A stretch of 64,000 bases of DNA. Origin: Viridothelium virens (taxonomy: Eukaryota; Ascomycota; Dothideomycetes; Trypetheliales; Trypetheliaceae). The notes below the pieces were generated by a model that saw nothing but the letters and a program-made list of their open reading frames with translations, ran no database searches and had not been told where the DNA came from. Positions 42,953-54,422 of the stretch are shown in pieces; position 1 is the stretch's first letter; each line of letters begins with the position of its first letter. The stretch spans positions 466,719 to 530,718 of the forward strand of contig ML991780.1 in the NCBI GenBank assembly GCA_010094025.1, read 5' to 3'. Both the position numbers and the translations under genes were made by a program.

Positions 42953-44470
42953 ATGGCAAGGACACCAATTCCAATTGCGAAAATTCTTGAACAAAGGACC
43001 CACCTTGTTCCAGGTAATTAGCCAACTTATGTCGCTCGATCAATTCCGACTCTTGACTGACTCTTCAACCAAGGCAAGCTTCGAGTGACGGAGCACTTCT
43101 TCGAGGTGCCTCGTGATTACGGCAAGCCTGACGCTGGGACCCTGAGATTATTTGCCCGTTCAGCAAAGAAAGCAGAGAAACCTGCAGATCAAGAGGATGA
43201 GGATCCGAAGAAGAAGCAGTTGCCATGGATGGTATGATGCCAAGCAGCGCTACTGTTTTGCCCAACACCTGCTTATGGTCCTGCTATTAATTACGCACAG
43301 GTCTATCTACAAGGCGGACCCGGTTTCGAGTGCCGCCCCCCGCAAAATTATCCATGGACAAATTACATTCTTGATAAGGGCTATCAGGTGCTGCTCTTGG
43401 ACCAAAGGGGAACAGGACTTAGCACGCCCATCTCTGCCAGCTCTCTGGGCCTTCGTGGTGACGATTCTGTGCAGGCCTCTTATTTGAAGTCCTTCCGAGC
43501 CGATAACATTGTCCGTGACTGTGAAGCCATACGACAGGCATTGACAGCAGACTATCCAGAACAGAAGCGTAAATGGAGCGTGATGGGCCAGAGCTTTGGT
43601 GGATTTTGCATCACGACCTACCTCTCATTTTCCCCCGAAGGCCTCCGCGAGGCTTTCCTATTCGGTGGCTTACCACCAGTTGGGCATGGTCCAGACGAAG
43701 CATACACGCGCCTTTACCAGAGGGTACAAAAGCGCAACAAAGCCTATTATGAGAAATATCCAGAGGATGTCGACCGGGTAAAGAAAATTCTTCGACTTCT
43801 CCAAAGGTTTGGTAACAACACTGTGAGGACACCTGGAGAAGGATCTTTTACTGCTAGACGCTTCCAACAGCTTGGCATTAGCTTTGGCTTCCATTCTGGA
43901 ATTGACTCCGTGCATGAGATAGTTTTGAGAGCCTCTAATGATCTCGAGATCTTTGGCCATTTGACCAGACCTTCACTATCACAAATCGAAAAAGCTCTCT
44001 CATTTGATGATAATGTGATCTATGCACTTTTGCATGAGCCACTCTATTGCGAAGGAATTGCGCCCAGATGGTCTGCCCACAGAATGCGAGAGAAATTTTC
44101 CGAGTTCGACGCTGAAAACCTTGATCGGGAAGGGCCTGTGTACTTCACCGGCGAAATGGTGTACCCGTGGATGTTTGAGGACTTTACCGAGCTTCGCAAA
44201 CTTGCTGGCCCTGCAGAACTCATTGCCCAGGATTCGGACTGGCCGGCGCTCTACAATACGGAGCAGCTTGAAAAGAACGAGGTTCCAGTCTACGCGGCCG
44301 TGTACCTTAATGATATGTACGTGGATTTTGAACTTTCTCAAGCGACTGCATCGATGATCAAAGGCTGCAAGACTTTTGTGACAAATGCGGTATACCATGA
44401 CGGTATACGGAGTAAGATGGACGATGTTCTGAAACACGTATTTACTCTACGAGATGATACCATTGACTAA
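42953..44470 (+). CDS. Proline iminopeptidase (peptidase family S33)
   Basis: Three exons (42953-43013, 43074-43231, 43301-44470) encode 462 residues. The N-terminal part has HFFEVPRDYGKPDAGTLRLFARS. The alpha/beta-hydrolase core shows VYLQGGPGFECRPP (GGPG oxyanion region, about 74-87), VLLLDQRGTGLSTPI and the nucleophile elbow VMGQSFGGF (Ser about 165). The acid and base are expected in AAVYLNDMYVDF and TNAVYHDGIR near the C-terminus; the acid position is a guess. The enzyme removes N-terminal proline from small peptides in the cytosol. Length is longer than bacterial PIP (about 315) because of fungal insertions in the cap. The three splice phases (1, 0) agree and the second splice falls immediately before the GGPG strand. 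Confidence 0.92.
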
Positions 44471-44656
44471 AGATCTGGTAATGGGTGGCTGTAACGGTTG
44501 AGCGCAGCGTATCGATCAACACAGGGTAAATATACTCATGACCAGTACAGTACTAGGACAAATAAAAGTGTTCGGGCAAGACCCAGCAATCTTCACGCGC
44601 TAGCGAGCGGACACCTTTTTCGCATGACTGTACGTCCATGACGTGATATTCATGTC

Positions 44657-46002
44657 TTATTTTCTCCGCTCGCTTTTCAACTGCTCAAATTTCTCAACCG
44701 CCCCAGCACCATGTCTTTCCACATCCTCCTCCCATAGCCATCTAAAACGTGAGCCGAGGTTCCTTTTCAGACTTTCCTTGTCGTCTTGGGTCTCCTCTAG
44801 CTCAAAATCATACAGTTTCCCGGTTTCCCTACTACAGGAAACCAGTCTCTGCGACCTTGGTCTCCTCACCTCATCATATACACTGAATGCGGTTTCAAGG
44901 TCCCTCACATCTGTTACCTTGGCCAAGATATTGCTCAGTACGTATGCGTCTTCGATTGCCTGACCAGCGCCGGCACCACAATGAGGGGTTGTCGCGTGGG
45001 CTGCGTCACCGAGAAGACAGATGCGGCCTTTGTAGTACGTTGGGGCTGGCAAATGATGAAACAAAGCCCAAACGTCGGGCTTCTGCATCATGGAGAGGAT
45101 CTTCTTCACACTGTCACCAAAATTCTCGAAGTCGTGGTCCATGTCCTCCCTGTTCATAGGTACAACCCAACGGTCATCTTTCCATTCGTGGTCGAACCTA
45201 GTACGGAAAGCGACGACTTTTCTAGTCAGAGGAATGTGCGCCGTTGAACGTTGGAGGACTTACCATTCATGGTACGCCCCTTCTGAATAGGGAATGTGAG
45301 AAGATGGCCGTCATATCCAAGATACTGTTGACTGTTACGAGCTTCCTCTTCGCCCAGCACCTGGACGGCTTCGCCCATGGGGATCAGTCCACGATAAGCA
45401 TATGTATGTGTGTATTGAGGATGCGAGACCGGGCTTTCCTTTCCCAGTACAATCTGTCGTGTACGACTTTTGATACCGTCACAGCCCACAATGGCAGAAT
45501 GTTTTGCCGCGGTACCATCATGGAAATGTAGTGTTACATAGTCGCCATTGTCTTCTATCTCTTCTAGTCTTTTGGAGAAGTGTGCCACGCCTTCTGGGAG
45601 GAGTTTGACAAGTTCTTCAAGGTAAGAGGCGCGATAGACACCACATTGGCCAACTGGAGGGCTAGCAAGGTCTGTAATGACGTCTCCAACGTGATTCGAG
45701 CCGTCATTTTTGTCTTGACCATAACGGAAAGTGAACCATAGGTCTTTCTTCGACTCCCAAGAATTGCGGGTTGCGACTCGATGAAAAGCCTCTTCTATAG
45801 CCGGATCGATAAGACGCATTGCCCAGACCGCGTTAGGACCGAACGAGACACCGGCGCCAATCTCGCCAAAGGCATGAGCCGATTCGTACAAAGTGAAGGG
45901 AATATGATTGTGAAGGAGGCCTATAGCGAGTACAACGCCGCCGATGCCCCCACCAACGACGGCGATGTCGAAGGGTTTGGAAGGAGTAGAAGTGGAAGTC
46001 AT
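44657..46002 (-). CDS. FAD-dependent aromatic monooxygenase (salicylate hydroxylase-like)
   Basis: Two exons (46002-45264, 45216-44657) give 432 residues. The N-terminal dinucleotide fold is FDIAVVGGGIGGVVLAIGL (GxGxxG at about 17-22) with the acidic end of beta-2 in LYESA. VGCDGIKSRTR is the DG motif and RICLLGDAAHATTPHCGAGAGQAIEDAYVL is the GD motif that binds the FAD ribityl and pyrophosphate. Family enzymes hydroxylate aromatic acids such as salicylate with NADH or NADPH; the substrate here is open. No signal peptide or membrane anchor. The acceptor AAAAG at 45217 was chosen because it gives RTMNVVAFRTRFDHEW in frame. It is convergent with the iminopeptidase, 186 bp apart. Confidence 0.9.
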
Positions 46003-47503
46003 GTTTTTGAAATAGCAATGTTATGAGTGGCTACAGAGCTAGGTCTGATATCGAATGCGAATAGTAGTAGTTTGAGCTTTTATACCTAGTTTGACGCAGC
46101 TATTGTACGAGATCATTACTGAATTAGGGAAATGCGTATGGTATTGCTTCCGAGGTCATTGAGGACCTCCGCAACTCTCCGGGACGATGCGCTTGGAGCA
46201 GTGCTTTCCGCTGCCTGTGAAGGATTGCAGCACGTTGATCTGTAATGGATGCAGCACGCTGAGACCACATACAGCGCTACGCTTATCTCGGCAAATTCAG
46301 ACTCTAGATCGAAGAATAAATAGTGAAATTGCAACTTCCATAGTAAATTCAGTAAGGTACGTGAATTTTGACGTTGTGCGGGGGTTTTGGCGGATCGTAT
46401 CCATCTCGCGCACCGTCTCTTATAGTGCGGAGTACTGTACAATAGGTACGGAGTACTGGGACAAAAGTGCTCCCAGCGATTTTGCGGCACCAGCGAGCGG
46501 ACAGTTTTTTTTTTTGCATGACTGTAGAAGAGGTCTGAGATAAATCACGCGCGAAGTCCGTTGGAGCATGAAGAACACATGTTTTCGCTCGGCCTCGACA
46601 TAACATGATGATTGTTGCTGTCACCGGCTTTAATTTCGCGACAATCAGAGCGTTCGTCCACAAATAGAATAACTAAGTTTATGCTTGTTATGCGGCACAA
46701 CATCCTTGGGTGCTTGGTAAGGCTATGGCAGCGAATGACTGGCCCAGAATTCGGAAACGGCCCACTTCTGCCTAAGCGTGTTTACTCGGGGTATAAGAGT
46801 CCCGAATGCATCCGGTTGAGAACTAGAGTCGTTGATGAAGCTCAACATGTACCTACATGTAGAGTCCGCCAGCATGATGGGATTTAAAGTTGTTTCTGTC
46901 GAGAGAAAGGATGATCCAGATGCAATGGCATCATCCTGTCTCAGTTGTTGTGACGATAGAAAGATAGGCAGGTACCTACCTTAGCGAGCGGGCGCAACCT
47001 TAAAATGAAGCATGGCGGAAGGAGTGGAAAGATTGGAAATTGGATTGTTTGCGCGATTGGCCAATGACGCCCGAGTTTCCCCTGAAACGCAGGCTAAGCA
47101 GGGATTTGCTGGGGGCTCGAGCTCCAGCTCTCACCCGCGTCAATCTGCCTGAACCTGGCAGTGCTGAACCGTCGAGCGACCCTCTCCCTCTCCCATCTCC
47201 CCGTGCTTCCTAACCTTCTCTACAACCTTCTCTGCGTCTCGCAGCCCGTCACTCGCTTCCACTACCATCCATTCGCGTCTGGTCGTCGCCCTTCTCTTAT
47301 CGACGCCAGTTCGCAGCCATTCTCTTGCTCTCTTCAAGAGCCTATCCACACTCCCGGATACTCTGTTACCTTGGCGCACATTCCTTAGGTGAATTCACTG
47401 CTGACCCGCATTCCTCTGGCCCATACGCTGTACTCGCCTACCTGTCGCTCTACCGCGCGTGATCCCCTCAGATTCAGTTTCAATCGGATTCACTCGGTTC
47501 AAT
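46003..47503. other. Long intergenic region, monooxygenase / SH3 membrane protein
   Basis: About 1.5 kb. It holds a TACGGAGTAC decamer at 46447-46456 with a second GCGGAGTACT just before it at 46436-46445, and a T-run near 46505. The pyrimidine-rich 47160-47460 part is probably the 5' leader of the next gene. No supported gene. Confidence 0.6.
46447..46456 (+). repeat. TACGGAGTAC decamer, copy 3
   Basis: Exact copy; a related GCGGAGTACT lies directly upstream, making a close direct repeat of GGAGTACT. Confidence 0.6.
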
Positions 47504-49496
47504 ATGAGGCATCTACACCATTCCCATAATAATCATATACGAAATTTGGACCTAAGCATGGGCAACCTGGATCCGCAGGTCGTAAACATGGAGAACATGG
47601 TCCTGGAAAAGAGAGATCCCCAAGTCGAGACAAAAGTCTCAGTCGTTCTGGTTACTGCATCAAAGACCTTTGCAGGTCCAGTGGCGGGATATACGACCTT
47701 AATTCCTTCTGGATATGGTATCAACGACGGCACCCTCTCAGCCCCTACGACGGCCCAGCCGACGTCCCAGCCAGAGCCAACTACACAAGCCCAGTCATCA
47801 TCGACCAAGCCAAGGACTTCTGATCAGCCCACTCAACAACCTCAAGCCACCTCCTCACTGCAATCCACGGCGCAGCCATCATCATCAACGCCATTATCAT
47901 CGTCACCATCCGCACATCTATCGTCAAATACAGGGCTTACTCGATCCGCCTCAAGCACTGTAACCTCTCCCTCTACTGCTACGGTCACTCCTATATCGTC
48001 GTCTGCTCCAGAATCGTATTCGATTGCTCCATCGGGAACCACGGCTCCCGAAAGCGCTACCACCGACAACAGTAGCACTGCTCCCGTTGTATCCAGCTCG
48101 CCTTCCGAGGTGCCCAAGAGTTCCAGTGGGATGTCCGGAGGTGCCAAGGCTGGCTTAGCATTCGGGATCATTATTCTCGTTGCTCTTATTGCCGGCGGCG
48201 TTTTCTTCTTGTACCGTCGAAAGAGGCGCCAAGGGGACTCCCAGGAACGGCTCGAGGATGACGAGAAGACGGCAGCGCCAGTCATGGCAGCTGCCAGCTT
48301 CCCCGAGCGCGCTCCAAGCAGCCGAAGTGTGAGGACGGCGTCAACTGCACCACGGTTGAGTCTGCGTCCTGTTACACAATTTTCTCCAAACCTTGGTGCT
48401 GGTGCAGAGCGCAAGAGTTTCGGCAACAAGTTGGAAATGACCTCGAACCCCAACGCCGCTGCGCAACAGAGCCGAAGCATGTGGGAGCGACCTGGCGAAC
48501 GGAACGACGTTGTGGAGAATGTCAACCCATTTGAAGATCATGCTGCCAGTGCTCCTGCTCTCGTTGCCGCTGCCCCTGTTGCCGCTGCCGCTGGTGCTGC
48601 TGCCGGCACTGCTGCTGCAAGAAATCGTCGCTCAAGTGATGTTGTTCCCAAGCCACTCAGCGTCAAATCGAATAACTCGCAAACCAGCTTGGCTTCTTCT
48701 GCAGGTAATTCTGGTCACTCGGATGCTCCATCGAATGGATCCGAGTTTCATCTTGGTACTGCTTCAACAGCGTCTTCAGCCATTCCCGCTGCTGTTGGCG
48801 CTGCTGCCGTTCCGGCTAGCTTGTCTGCACCTTCGGCACCACCAAGCAATGTTCACCGTGTCCAAATGGAATTCAAGCCTTCTATGGAGGATGAACTTGA
48901 GCTTCGCCCTGGCCAACTAGTGAGAATTCTACACGAATATGATGATGGCTGGGTAAGTAGCATCCCTAGCGAACGACATCGATTGTTGCTAATGTCCTCG
49001 TTAGGCCCTTTGCATTCGAATGGACCGTTCCCAACAAGGTGTTGCTCCACGCACTTGTCTCTCAAAACTGCCGCTCAAGCCTCGTCCCGCTGGGCCTCCG
49101 AGTCAGCAGCCCGGTCCTCGACCCACCGGGCCTCTCCCCATGCGACCACCCGTCGGTCCCAGCAGTATGGTACCTCGTCCCCTGACACCCACTTCTGGTC
49201 GCAACTCCCCAGTCAACCCGTTCGCCGATGGTGCTACCCCCAGCAGTGGTCGCGCCCGCTCCAAATCTAATGCTGCGCCACCCCAACAGTCCCTATCGCC
49301 TAGCAACGAGCCAGCGATGCCAGGCCAGCAAAGTCGACGACGCTCCAAGAGCGTGACCGATCTGCAGCCAAAGGTATATCAGGATCCCGCGTCGTTCCGC
49401 ATGCCCTTTGCGCACATGAGTACTAGCTCCCTTGGCTCGCTAGGCTCCATCTCCTCCGTTCCATCGAGGAAGCCTGTGCCGGGGCAGTCGCGATAG
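47504..49496 (+). CDS. Single-pass membrane protein with Ser/Thr-rich ectodomain and cytoplasmic SH3 domain
   Basis: Two exons (47504-48952, 49005-49496) encode 646 residues. Residues about 37-200 are Ser/Thr/Pro-rich, as in O-mannosylated wall sensors; a KR pair at 36-37 could be a Kex2 site. One membrane segment (AGLAFGIIILVALIAGGVFFLY, 216-237) is followed by a basic stop-transfer RRKRRQ. The cytoplasmic part has an NPFED motif, an Ala-rich linker and an SH3 domain split by the intron: VHRVQMEFKPSMEDELELRPGQ, ILHEYDDGW then ALCIRMD and GVAPRTCL (about 450-500). The tail is Pro/Ser-rich. The plan recalls Fus1 and other SH3-bearing plasma-membrane proteins that link surface signals to the actin or MAPK machinery. 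No cleavable signal peptide is visible at the chosen ATG. Confidence 0.87.
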
Positions 49497-50327
49497 TTCA
49501 TCTATCCTTGACGGATTACCACCATATGGAACTTTATCACTCTATCGGCTTGACGTCGCAGGTCTCTCTGGGGAAACTACATGAAGACGACTGGAATCGC
49601 TAATCGGAATGGAAATGAACAGAAGGAAATGGATGGGAGTTCTATTGCTCCCCTTTTTGTTTCTTTTCTCTTTTTCTACTTTAACGGTGTTGAACGGGAT
49701 CTCGACGAAATTAAGCACGGGACGTATGCACCTTCCCCTCTGCTCCCCTCATATTCTGTCTTCCACTTGTTTCTTCTCTGGCCTCTTCCTTAATCTCCTC
49801 GACGGTACCACGATGGATTTGCAAGTCTCGTGCTTTCTACCAAAACTTGGATACAAGGTGGCCTTCTGTGATGGACCAGTTTCATCCCTCTTATTAATTC
49901 AAGATAATTTTCGTGCTCATCCACTTCGAGATATACCCTTCTTGCTCGGACCTGCAAGGCGCAACTTTACCGCTTGCTGAATTGCTGGCTGGGTGTCATT
50001 TACCTGTTCGATTCGATGTAACTAGTTCGAATTAGAGAAAAATGCTCTATTATGGAATATATACAGTGTGTAGCAAGTATATCTATGTGAATGCTTTCTT
50101 GAGGTATGCGTCGTAGATCTCGTAGAAGAGGGTAGCTGAAGCGTCTTGTTGGATGCAAGCAATATCTGCTATTGCTCTGAGGCCAGAATGTGCTGCAAGA
50201 GAAATCTATCCATGTATCTATAACCTCTCACATATGCGCCTATAATTCTCTATTGAGTCCCAGTGCAATCCCTTTTTTCAGTGTGACTTTTCTCCATCTA
50301 TCTTGAAGATGAGTGTCCCAAGCCCAT
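49497..50327. other. Convergent intergenic gap
   Basis: About 830 bp between converging genes, partly T-rich. A 123-codon ORF at 49609-49980 starts with a hydrophobic run but lies where the 3' untranslated region of the SH3 gene should be; I do not call it. Confidence 0.5.
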
Positions 50328-51926
50328 CTATCGTTGCTTCATCCCTAACCCATTTCTCATCTTCTCTTCCTCCTTTACAATCCGAAACGGCAACCCGGTG
50401 CTCACCCCACAGAGCACGAACAATGCCCACTTCCACCGAAACGGGTTGATCACAATGACAAACAAGAACCAGTATAGCAGCTCCGAGTAGGTGAAGAAAT
50501 CGAACGCCCCGCCAGGCGCACGCGCTTTGATCCACCTCGTCATATCAATCCACCGCTTCATCCACTTCTCGCTCGGCCGCGCCCACGCATCCACCAGGAA
50601 CATAAGCAGAAAGCGTGTATAGATACCAATGTGCAAATTCCCCACCGTCCCGATGGCATTGACATACGTGCAGTTATTCGCGCAGATGTCCATATGTTCC
50701 GGTGGAAACACCTGTAAGTACCAATTCGGCGGCTGGTACGGCGGAACAAAGCACTCATTAGGCAGGAATCCCAGGCTCGGACGAGCATACCCCGTGGCAA
50801 GGATACAGAGGTCGCCCTCGACCAGCTTCTCCCTGCCCGGGCCCCCCTTCGGCACGCCCTGGGCGCGGTGGTTGAAGCGGATGCCAGTTTCCTCGAACCC
50901 GACGATGTCGCCGCGGAGCCAGCTCGCCCGGCCGCTGCGCACAAGATCCATCACTTCGTCGTTGACCATGGGCGTCTCGGTGAAGAGACCCGTGGAGGAG
51001 CCCCGGGGCGGAGCCATGTCTGCGAGGTCGCGGTAGAAGAGGAGGCGCAGCAGCTGCTCGGGGATCCAGGAGAAGAGGGTTTCCTCGCCGAGGACGTTGA
51101 GCGCGAGGAGCATGTCGATGAGCGGATTGCGTGGGATGATCCATTTCTCGGAGCGTGCGAGTACGGAGGTGTGCTGGGCGGAGGGGGAGGCGTGGGCGAC
51201 GAATTCGAGGGCTTCGATGGCGGAGGCACCGCCGCCGATGACGAGGACGCGCTTGTTCTCGGCGTTGACGCCGTCGAGTCGCGAGGAGTGGACGATTTGG
51301 CCTTTGAACTTTTCCTGGTTGGGGATATGAGGGATTTTGGGGTCGCCGCAGGTTCCAACGGTGGCGATGACGCCGTCGAAGCGGCCGTTGGAAGGGTCGT
51401 TGATGATCCAACGTCCTTGGATATCTTTGTAGACTCGGGTAACTCGGGTTTCAAACTTTGTTTTCTCTTGTAGTCCGTAACGCTCCCACAATTGGGTGAT
51501 TTGGCTGACGATTTGTTGGCGGTCGGGGTATCCTTTGCTCCATTTCACGGAGGGATGGAAGCGATACATGACACTGTGGATTTGAAGGCCGGAGGTGTTG
51601 TTGACTTTCTGGATTGGGATATTAGATAGGGAGCGAAGTGAGACAGAGCATTTGAGAAAGCTTACACTCCATATCCCGCCCAAAGCATTGCGATCTCCTG
51701 CTTCGAAAATAGTACAGTCGAAACCATGTCCTACGACGTGAGAAGCGGATGAAATACCGCTCAAGCCAGCACCAATTATGGCAATCTTGGGTCGGCTCAA
51801 TTCAGCCGTAGGAGGAGGAGGGGTAGGCGCCAGAAGCTTGTTGATGAGAAGCTGGATGATTTGGTATATGAAAAGAATTGGGCTGTGAATAACTTGTCGG
51901 AGGAGTCCCTCCACTGAGAGTGCCAT
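50328..51926 (-). CDS. Flavin-containing monooxygenase with N- and C-terminal hydrophobic segments
   Basis: The whole region is one open frame, but a perfect 57-nt intron (51665-51609, GTAAGC donor, CTAAT branch point, CAG acceptor) interrupts the flavin domain. Spliced exons 51926-51666 and 51608-50328 give 513 residues. The FAD site is IAIIGAGLSGISSASHV (about 48-64) and the NADPH site VLVIGGGASAIEALEF. LCILATGYA is the conserved ATG motif of class-B flavoprotein monooxygenases. The N-terminus (QVIHSPILFIYQIIQLLI) and the C-terminus (LLYWFLFVIVINPFRW and ALFVLCGVSTGL) are hydrophobic, so membrane attachment is likely. Class-B enzymes oxidise soft nucleophiles or perform Baeyer-Villiger reactions. 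The substrate cannot be inferred. The FMO fingerprint FxGxxxHxxx(Y/F) is not obvious: FKGQIVHSSRLD is the nearest match. Confidence 0.87.
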   Translation of the reverse strand: MALSVEGLLRQVIHSPILFIYQIIQLLINKLLAPTPPPPTAELSRPKIAIIGAGLSGISSASHVVGHGFDCTIFEAGDRNALGGIWSVSFLKCSVSLRSLSNIPIQKVNNTSGLQIHSVMYRFHPSVKWSKGYPDRQQIVSQITQLWERYGLQEKTKFETRVTRVYKDIQGRWIINDPSNGRFDGVIATVGTCGDPKIPHIPNQEKFKGQIVHSSRLDGVNAENKRVLVIGGGASAIEALEFVAHASPSAQHTSVLARSEKWIIPRNPLIDMLLALNVLGEETLFSWIPEQLLRLLFYRDLADMAPPRGSSTGLFTETPMVNDEVMDLVRSGRASWLRGDIVGFEETGIRFNHRAQGVPKGGPGREKLVEGDLCILATGYARPSLGFLPNECFVPPYQPPNWYLQVFPPEHMDICANNCTYVNAIGTVGNLHIGIYTRFLLMFLVDAWARPSEKWMKRWIDMTRWIKARAPGGAFDFFTYSELLYWFLFVIVINPFRWKWALFVLCGVSTGLPFRIVKEEEKMRNGLGMKQR

Positions 51927-51950
51927 TGGAATCTGAGCTGAATGGCAGTC

Positions 51951-51973
51951 TTTTTTTTTTTTTTTTTTTTTTT
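51951..51973 (+). repeat. Poly(T) tract of 23 bases
   Basis: An uninterrupted T run just upstream of the flavin monooxygenase start; on the coding strand it is poly(A) 25 bp before the ATG. Such runs exclude nucleosomes and often mark fungal promoters; the length may also vary by sequencing error. Confidence 0.85.
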
Positions 51974-52278
51974 AAGACAATCGGAGACGCAGGAGGAAAA
52001 CAACTGGGAGCTCGAAGGCAAAACACGATGGTGATTGAGAGCTAGGGAAGAGAGTTGTGGATCTACGTCATATTTGAATCAATGGTGGGGTCTTTTGTTT
52101 GCGTGCGAGTGTGTAGTCTGTACCTGTGTGCAGCAATAGTGAAAGAGCGCGCACTAAGTGAAGTGAAGGAAATAAAAAGCTTTTCTTTGTGACAACTTTA
52201 CTTTCACTTCACCATCACGATACAACCGAAGCTGAACTTCATGTCTCAAAGCCCATCACCACTTCGTGATCTCGAGTC
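51974..52278. promoter_or_regulatory. Divergent promoter region, monooxygenase / PCI protein
   Basis: About 300 bp with CTTTACTTTCACTTCACC-type pyrimidine sequence at 52196-52213, just before the PCI gene leader. No specific operator recognised. Confidence 0.4.
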
Positions 52279-54422
52279 ATGGCCAGAAACAGAAAGCGAG
52301 GCAAGCGCGGTGGAGACGGCAGAGGGCGCAGGGGAGATCGACAGGGACGCGATGACGCCGGGCCCACCCAGCCCCAGTCGCGCGACTTCCAGTCCGAGCC
52401 CAGCCAATCGCGTTTCCGCTCTCGAGATGCTGGAAATGGCAGCAGCGCCGCTAGAGACGTCAGTGTAACTCGATCCAACAGCTCCCAGACTTCGAATCAT
52501 CCCGCCTTCGACCGGCTCCCACCCTTCGTTCAAGAACTTCTCAATGTTTTGGACAGGTCGGGCCCGCCAAAATTAGATAAGGACTTGCTTCATGATTTAT
52601 ACTTACACGTCATCAGTGAAAGCACCAGCGACCCATATTCACCAAGCGCGAACGCCCTTGAGCGCGCCAGAGATCCCCTGAGCTCCGCTGTTGTTAACGA
52701 AAAAACATCGCTTCGAGCCCAAGAAAATCCTCTACCTGACTCACGTACGGAGAACGCGCCTACGGATGCCGCCGATCCGAAGTCAGAACCTTTGATGCCA
52801 ACTATCTCTACTCCTTCCCTCGACCAGTTCCTGCAAGAGATTTCTGCCTTACTACGTGAACGAAATGGCGTCAAGATTGCGAGCTATTTGCTCATCGAAC
52901 CACCTTACCCTGCAGCCTACGAAGCTTTGATCGGTGAGATCAAGCAACACTATGCAAAGGATAACGCACATGCGTTGGAGAACAAGCTCAAAGCAGCTCT
53001 ACCTGAAGCACGCGACGGTTTGGATGGCTCACCTTGGACTGCATTCATTACGGTCATGATCACTTATTTCGGCTTCTTGCGTGACGTGGATATTGAGAGT
53101 CTCCTTCACACGTATCGCCTATTGAGTAACTTGGTCTCGTACGTCCGCGATGTCCCACGTCCTCTCCAACAAATGCTAACTGAAACCAAAGGAAGTGCAA
53201 CAGCGCTCTCAAACATACGTCCATGGGCGTCCTAATTCTGCCAACAGTCATTGCATACTCGCGGGTTTTTGCAAGACTCGCTACGGGCTTGGAGAAGCAG
53301 CCGGAGCTCATCGCGCACGAACAGCCAAGGACAACGGAAGGGGAAGGTGCACGAGAGACACTGCCGGAGAAGGCGGCAAACGTTATGCGACAGGCTCTCG
53401 TACTATGCCTCAAGGACAAGTCTCGTGCTATCAACAAACCTGAGGGCAAGCAAACAGGAATCTATGCCATCGCCAATATCTGCCTTAAGATTCTCTTCAA
53501 CTGTCACAAGATCAAAGGTGCAGAGACAATCATCGCCAGCATTCAAGAAAACTCGCCTCCTCTGGAACTCTTCCCAGCCTCCGAGCGTGTCACCTACTTG
53601 TACTATGTCGGACGCTACTGGTATATCAGGCGGGAACCCTATCCCGGTCTTCTTGCTCTCGAGACTGCCTATCGTCAATGTCGTGCTGTGGATATCAAGC
53701 ATCGTCGTCTGATCCTCATCTTCCTCATAGCTTCTAGCGTGTGCTTGGGGCGTTTCCCTTCCCAGCAGCTCTACAACCGACCTGAGGCTGAAGGTCTTGC
53801 CGAGAAATTTCAACCCATCTGCCAGGCTATCGCAAAGGGAGATCTCACAGCCTATCGACAAGCGATCGATTATGACAATCCAAACACCGCCTGGTTCATG
53901 CATTATCGCATTTTCCTTCAGTTGCGCACATTCTGCGAGCTGCTGATTCAGAGATCCCTGATTCGAAAGACCTTCCTTCTATGTGGTGATCCGGGTGATG
54001 CGGAAGCGCGTAAAGCACCAACGCTCAACTTTACAGATGTTCTTACTGTGATGCGCTTCTTGGAATCGAGAGCACTGGTACCAAAAGAGCAACAAGCGCC
54101 CCTGCTAGGCCAACGCACTACGAGCTCGGTCCCTGGAAGTCAAATTCCGGATCCATTAAAGATCTTTGTTCATCCGGAGTTTGCGGATATCGTAGATCCC
54201 GAAGACCGCAAGCCACGAGAGATCACTGGATTCGAGATCGAGAGTACCATGAGCGGCCTCATCGCCCAAGGATTTCTTAATGGCTTCCTCAGCCACCGTC
54301 AACAGAAGTTTGCCATCCAGGGCGCCGTTAAGAAAGGTGCACTGGAGGCAGGATTTCCTACTCCATGGGAGGCTTTCTGCGCGAGGATGGATGACGATGT
54401 TCCTGGATGGGTGAAAAAGTGA
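52279..54422 (+). CDS. PCI-domain protein of the Thp1/Csn12/PCID2 family
   Basis: Two exons (52279-53138, 53192-54422) encode 696 residues. The first 75 residues are Arg/Gly-rich (RNRKRGKRGGDGRGRRGD) and probably bind RNA. From about 290 the helical PCI architecture appears: KCNSALKHTSMGVLILPTVIAYSRVFARLATGL, GIYAIANICLKILFNCHKIKGAE, RVTYLYYVGRYWYIRREPYPGLLALETAYRQC, KHRRLILIFLIASSVCLGRFPSQQL and the winged-helix end (FEIESTMSGLIAQGFLNGFLSH, RQQKFAIQGA). This matches Thp1, the TREX-2 subunit that couples transcription to mRNA export at the nuclear pore, and the related Csn12. The N-terminal basic part favours an RNA role. The donor GTACGT at 53139 and GCTAAC branch point are strong. Confidence 0.85.

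Noticed and set aside
49609-49980. A 123-codon ORF with a hydrophobic start like a signal peptide
   Set aside because: It lies in T-rich DNA immediately after the SH3 gene stop, where hydrophobic codons arise from T-runs; probably a 3' untranslated region.
50758-51473. Long antisense and shifted ORFs over the flavin monooxygenase
   Set aside because: They arise from the G+C-rich third positions of the real gene and have composition typical of shadows (Arg/Pro or Gly/Asp runs).
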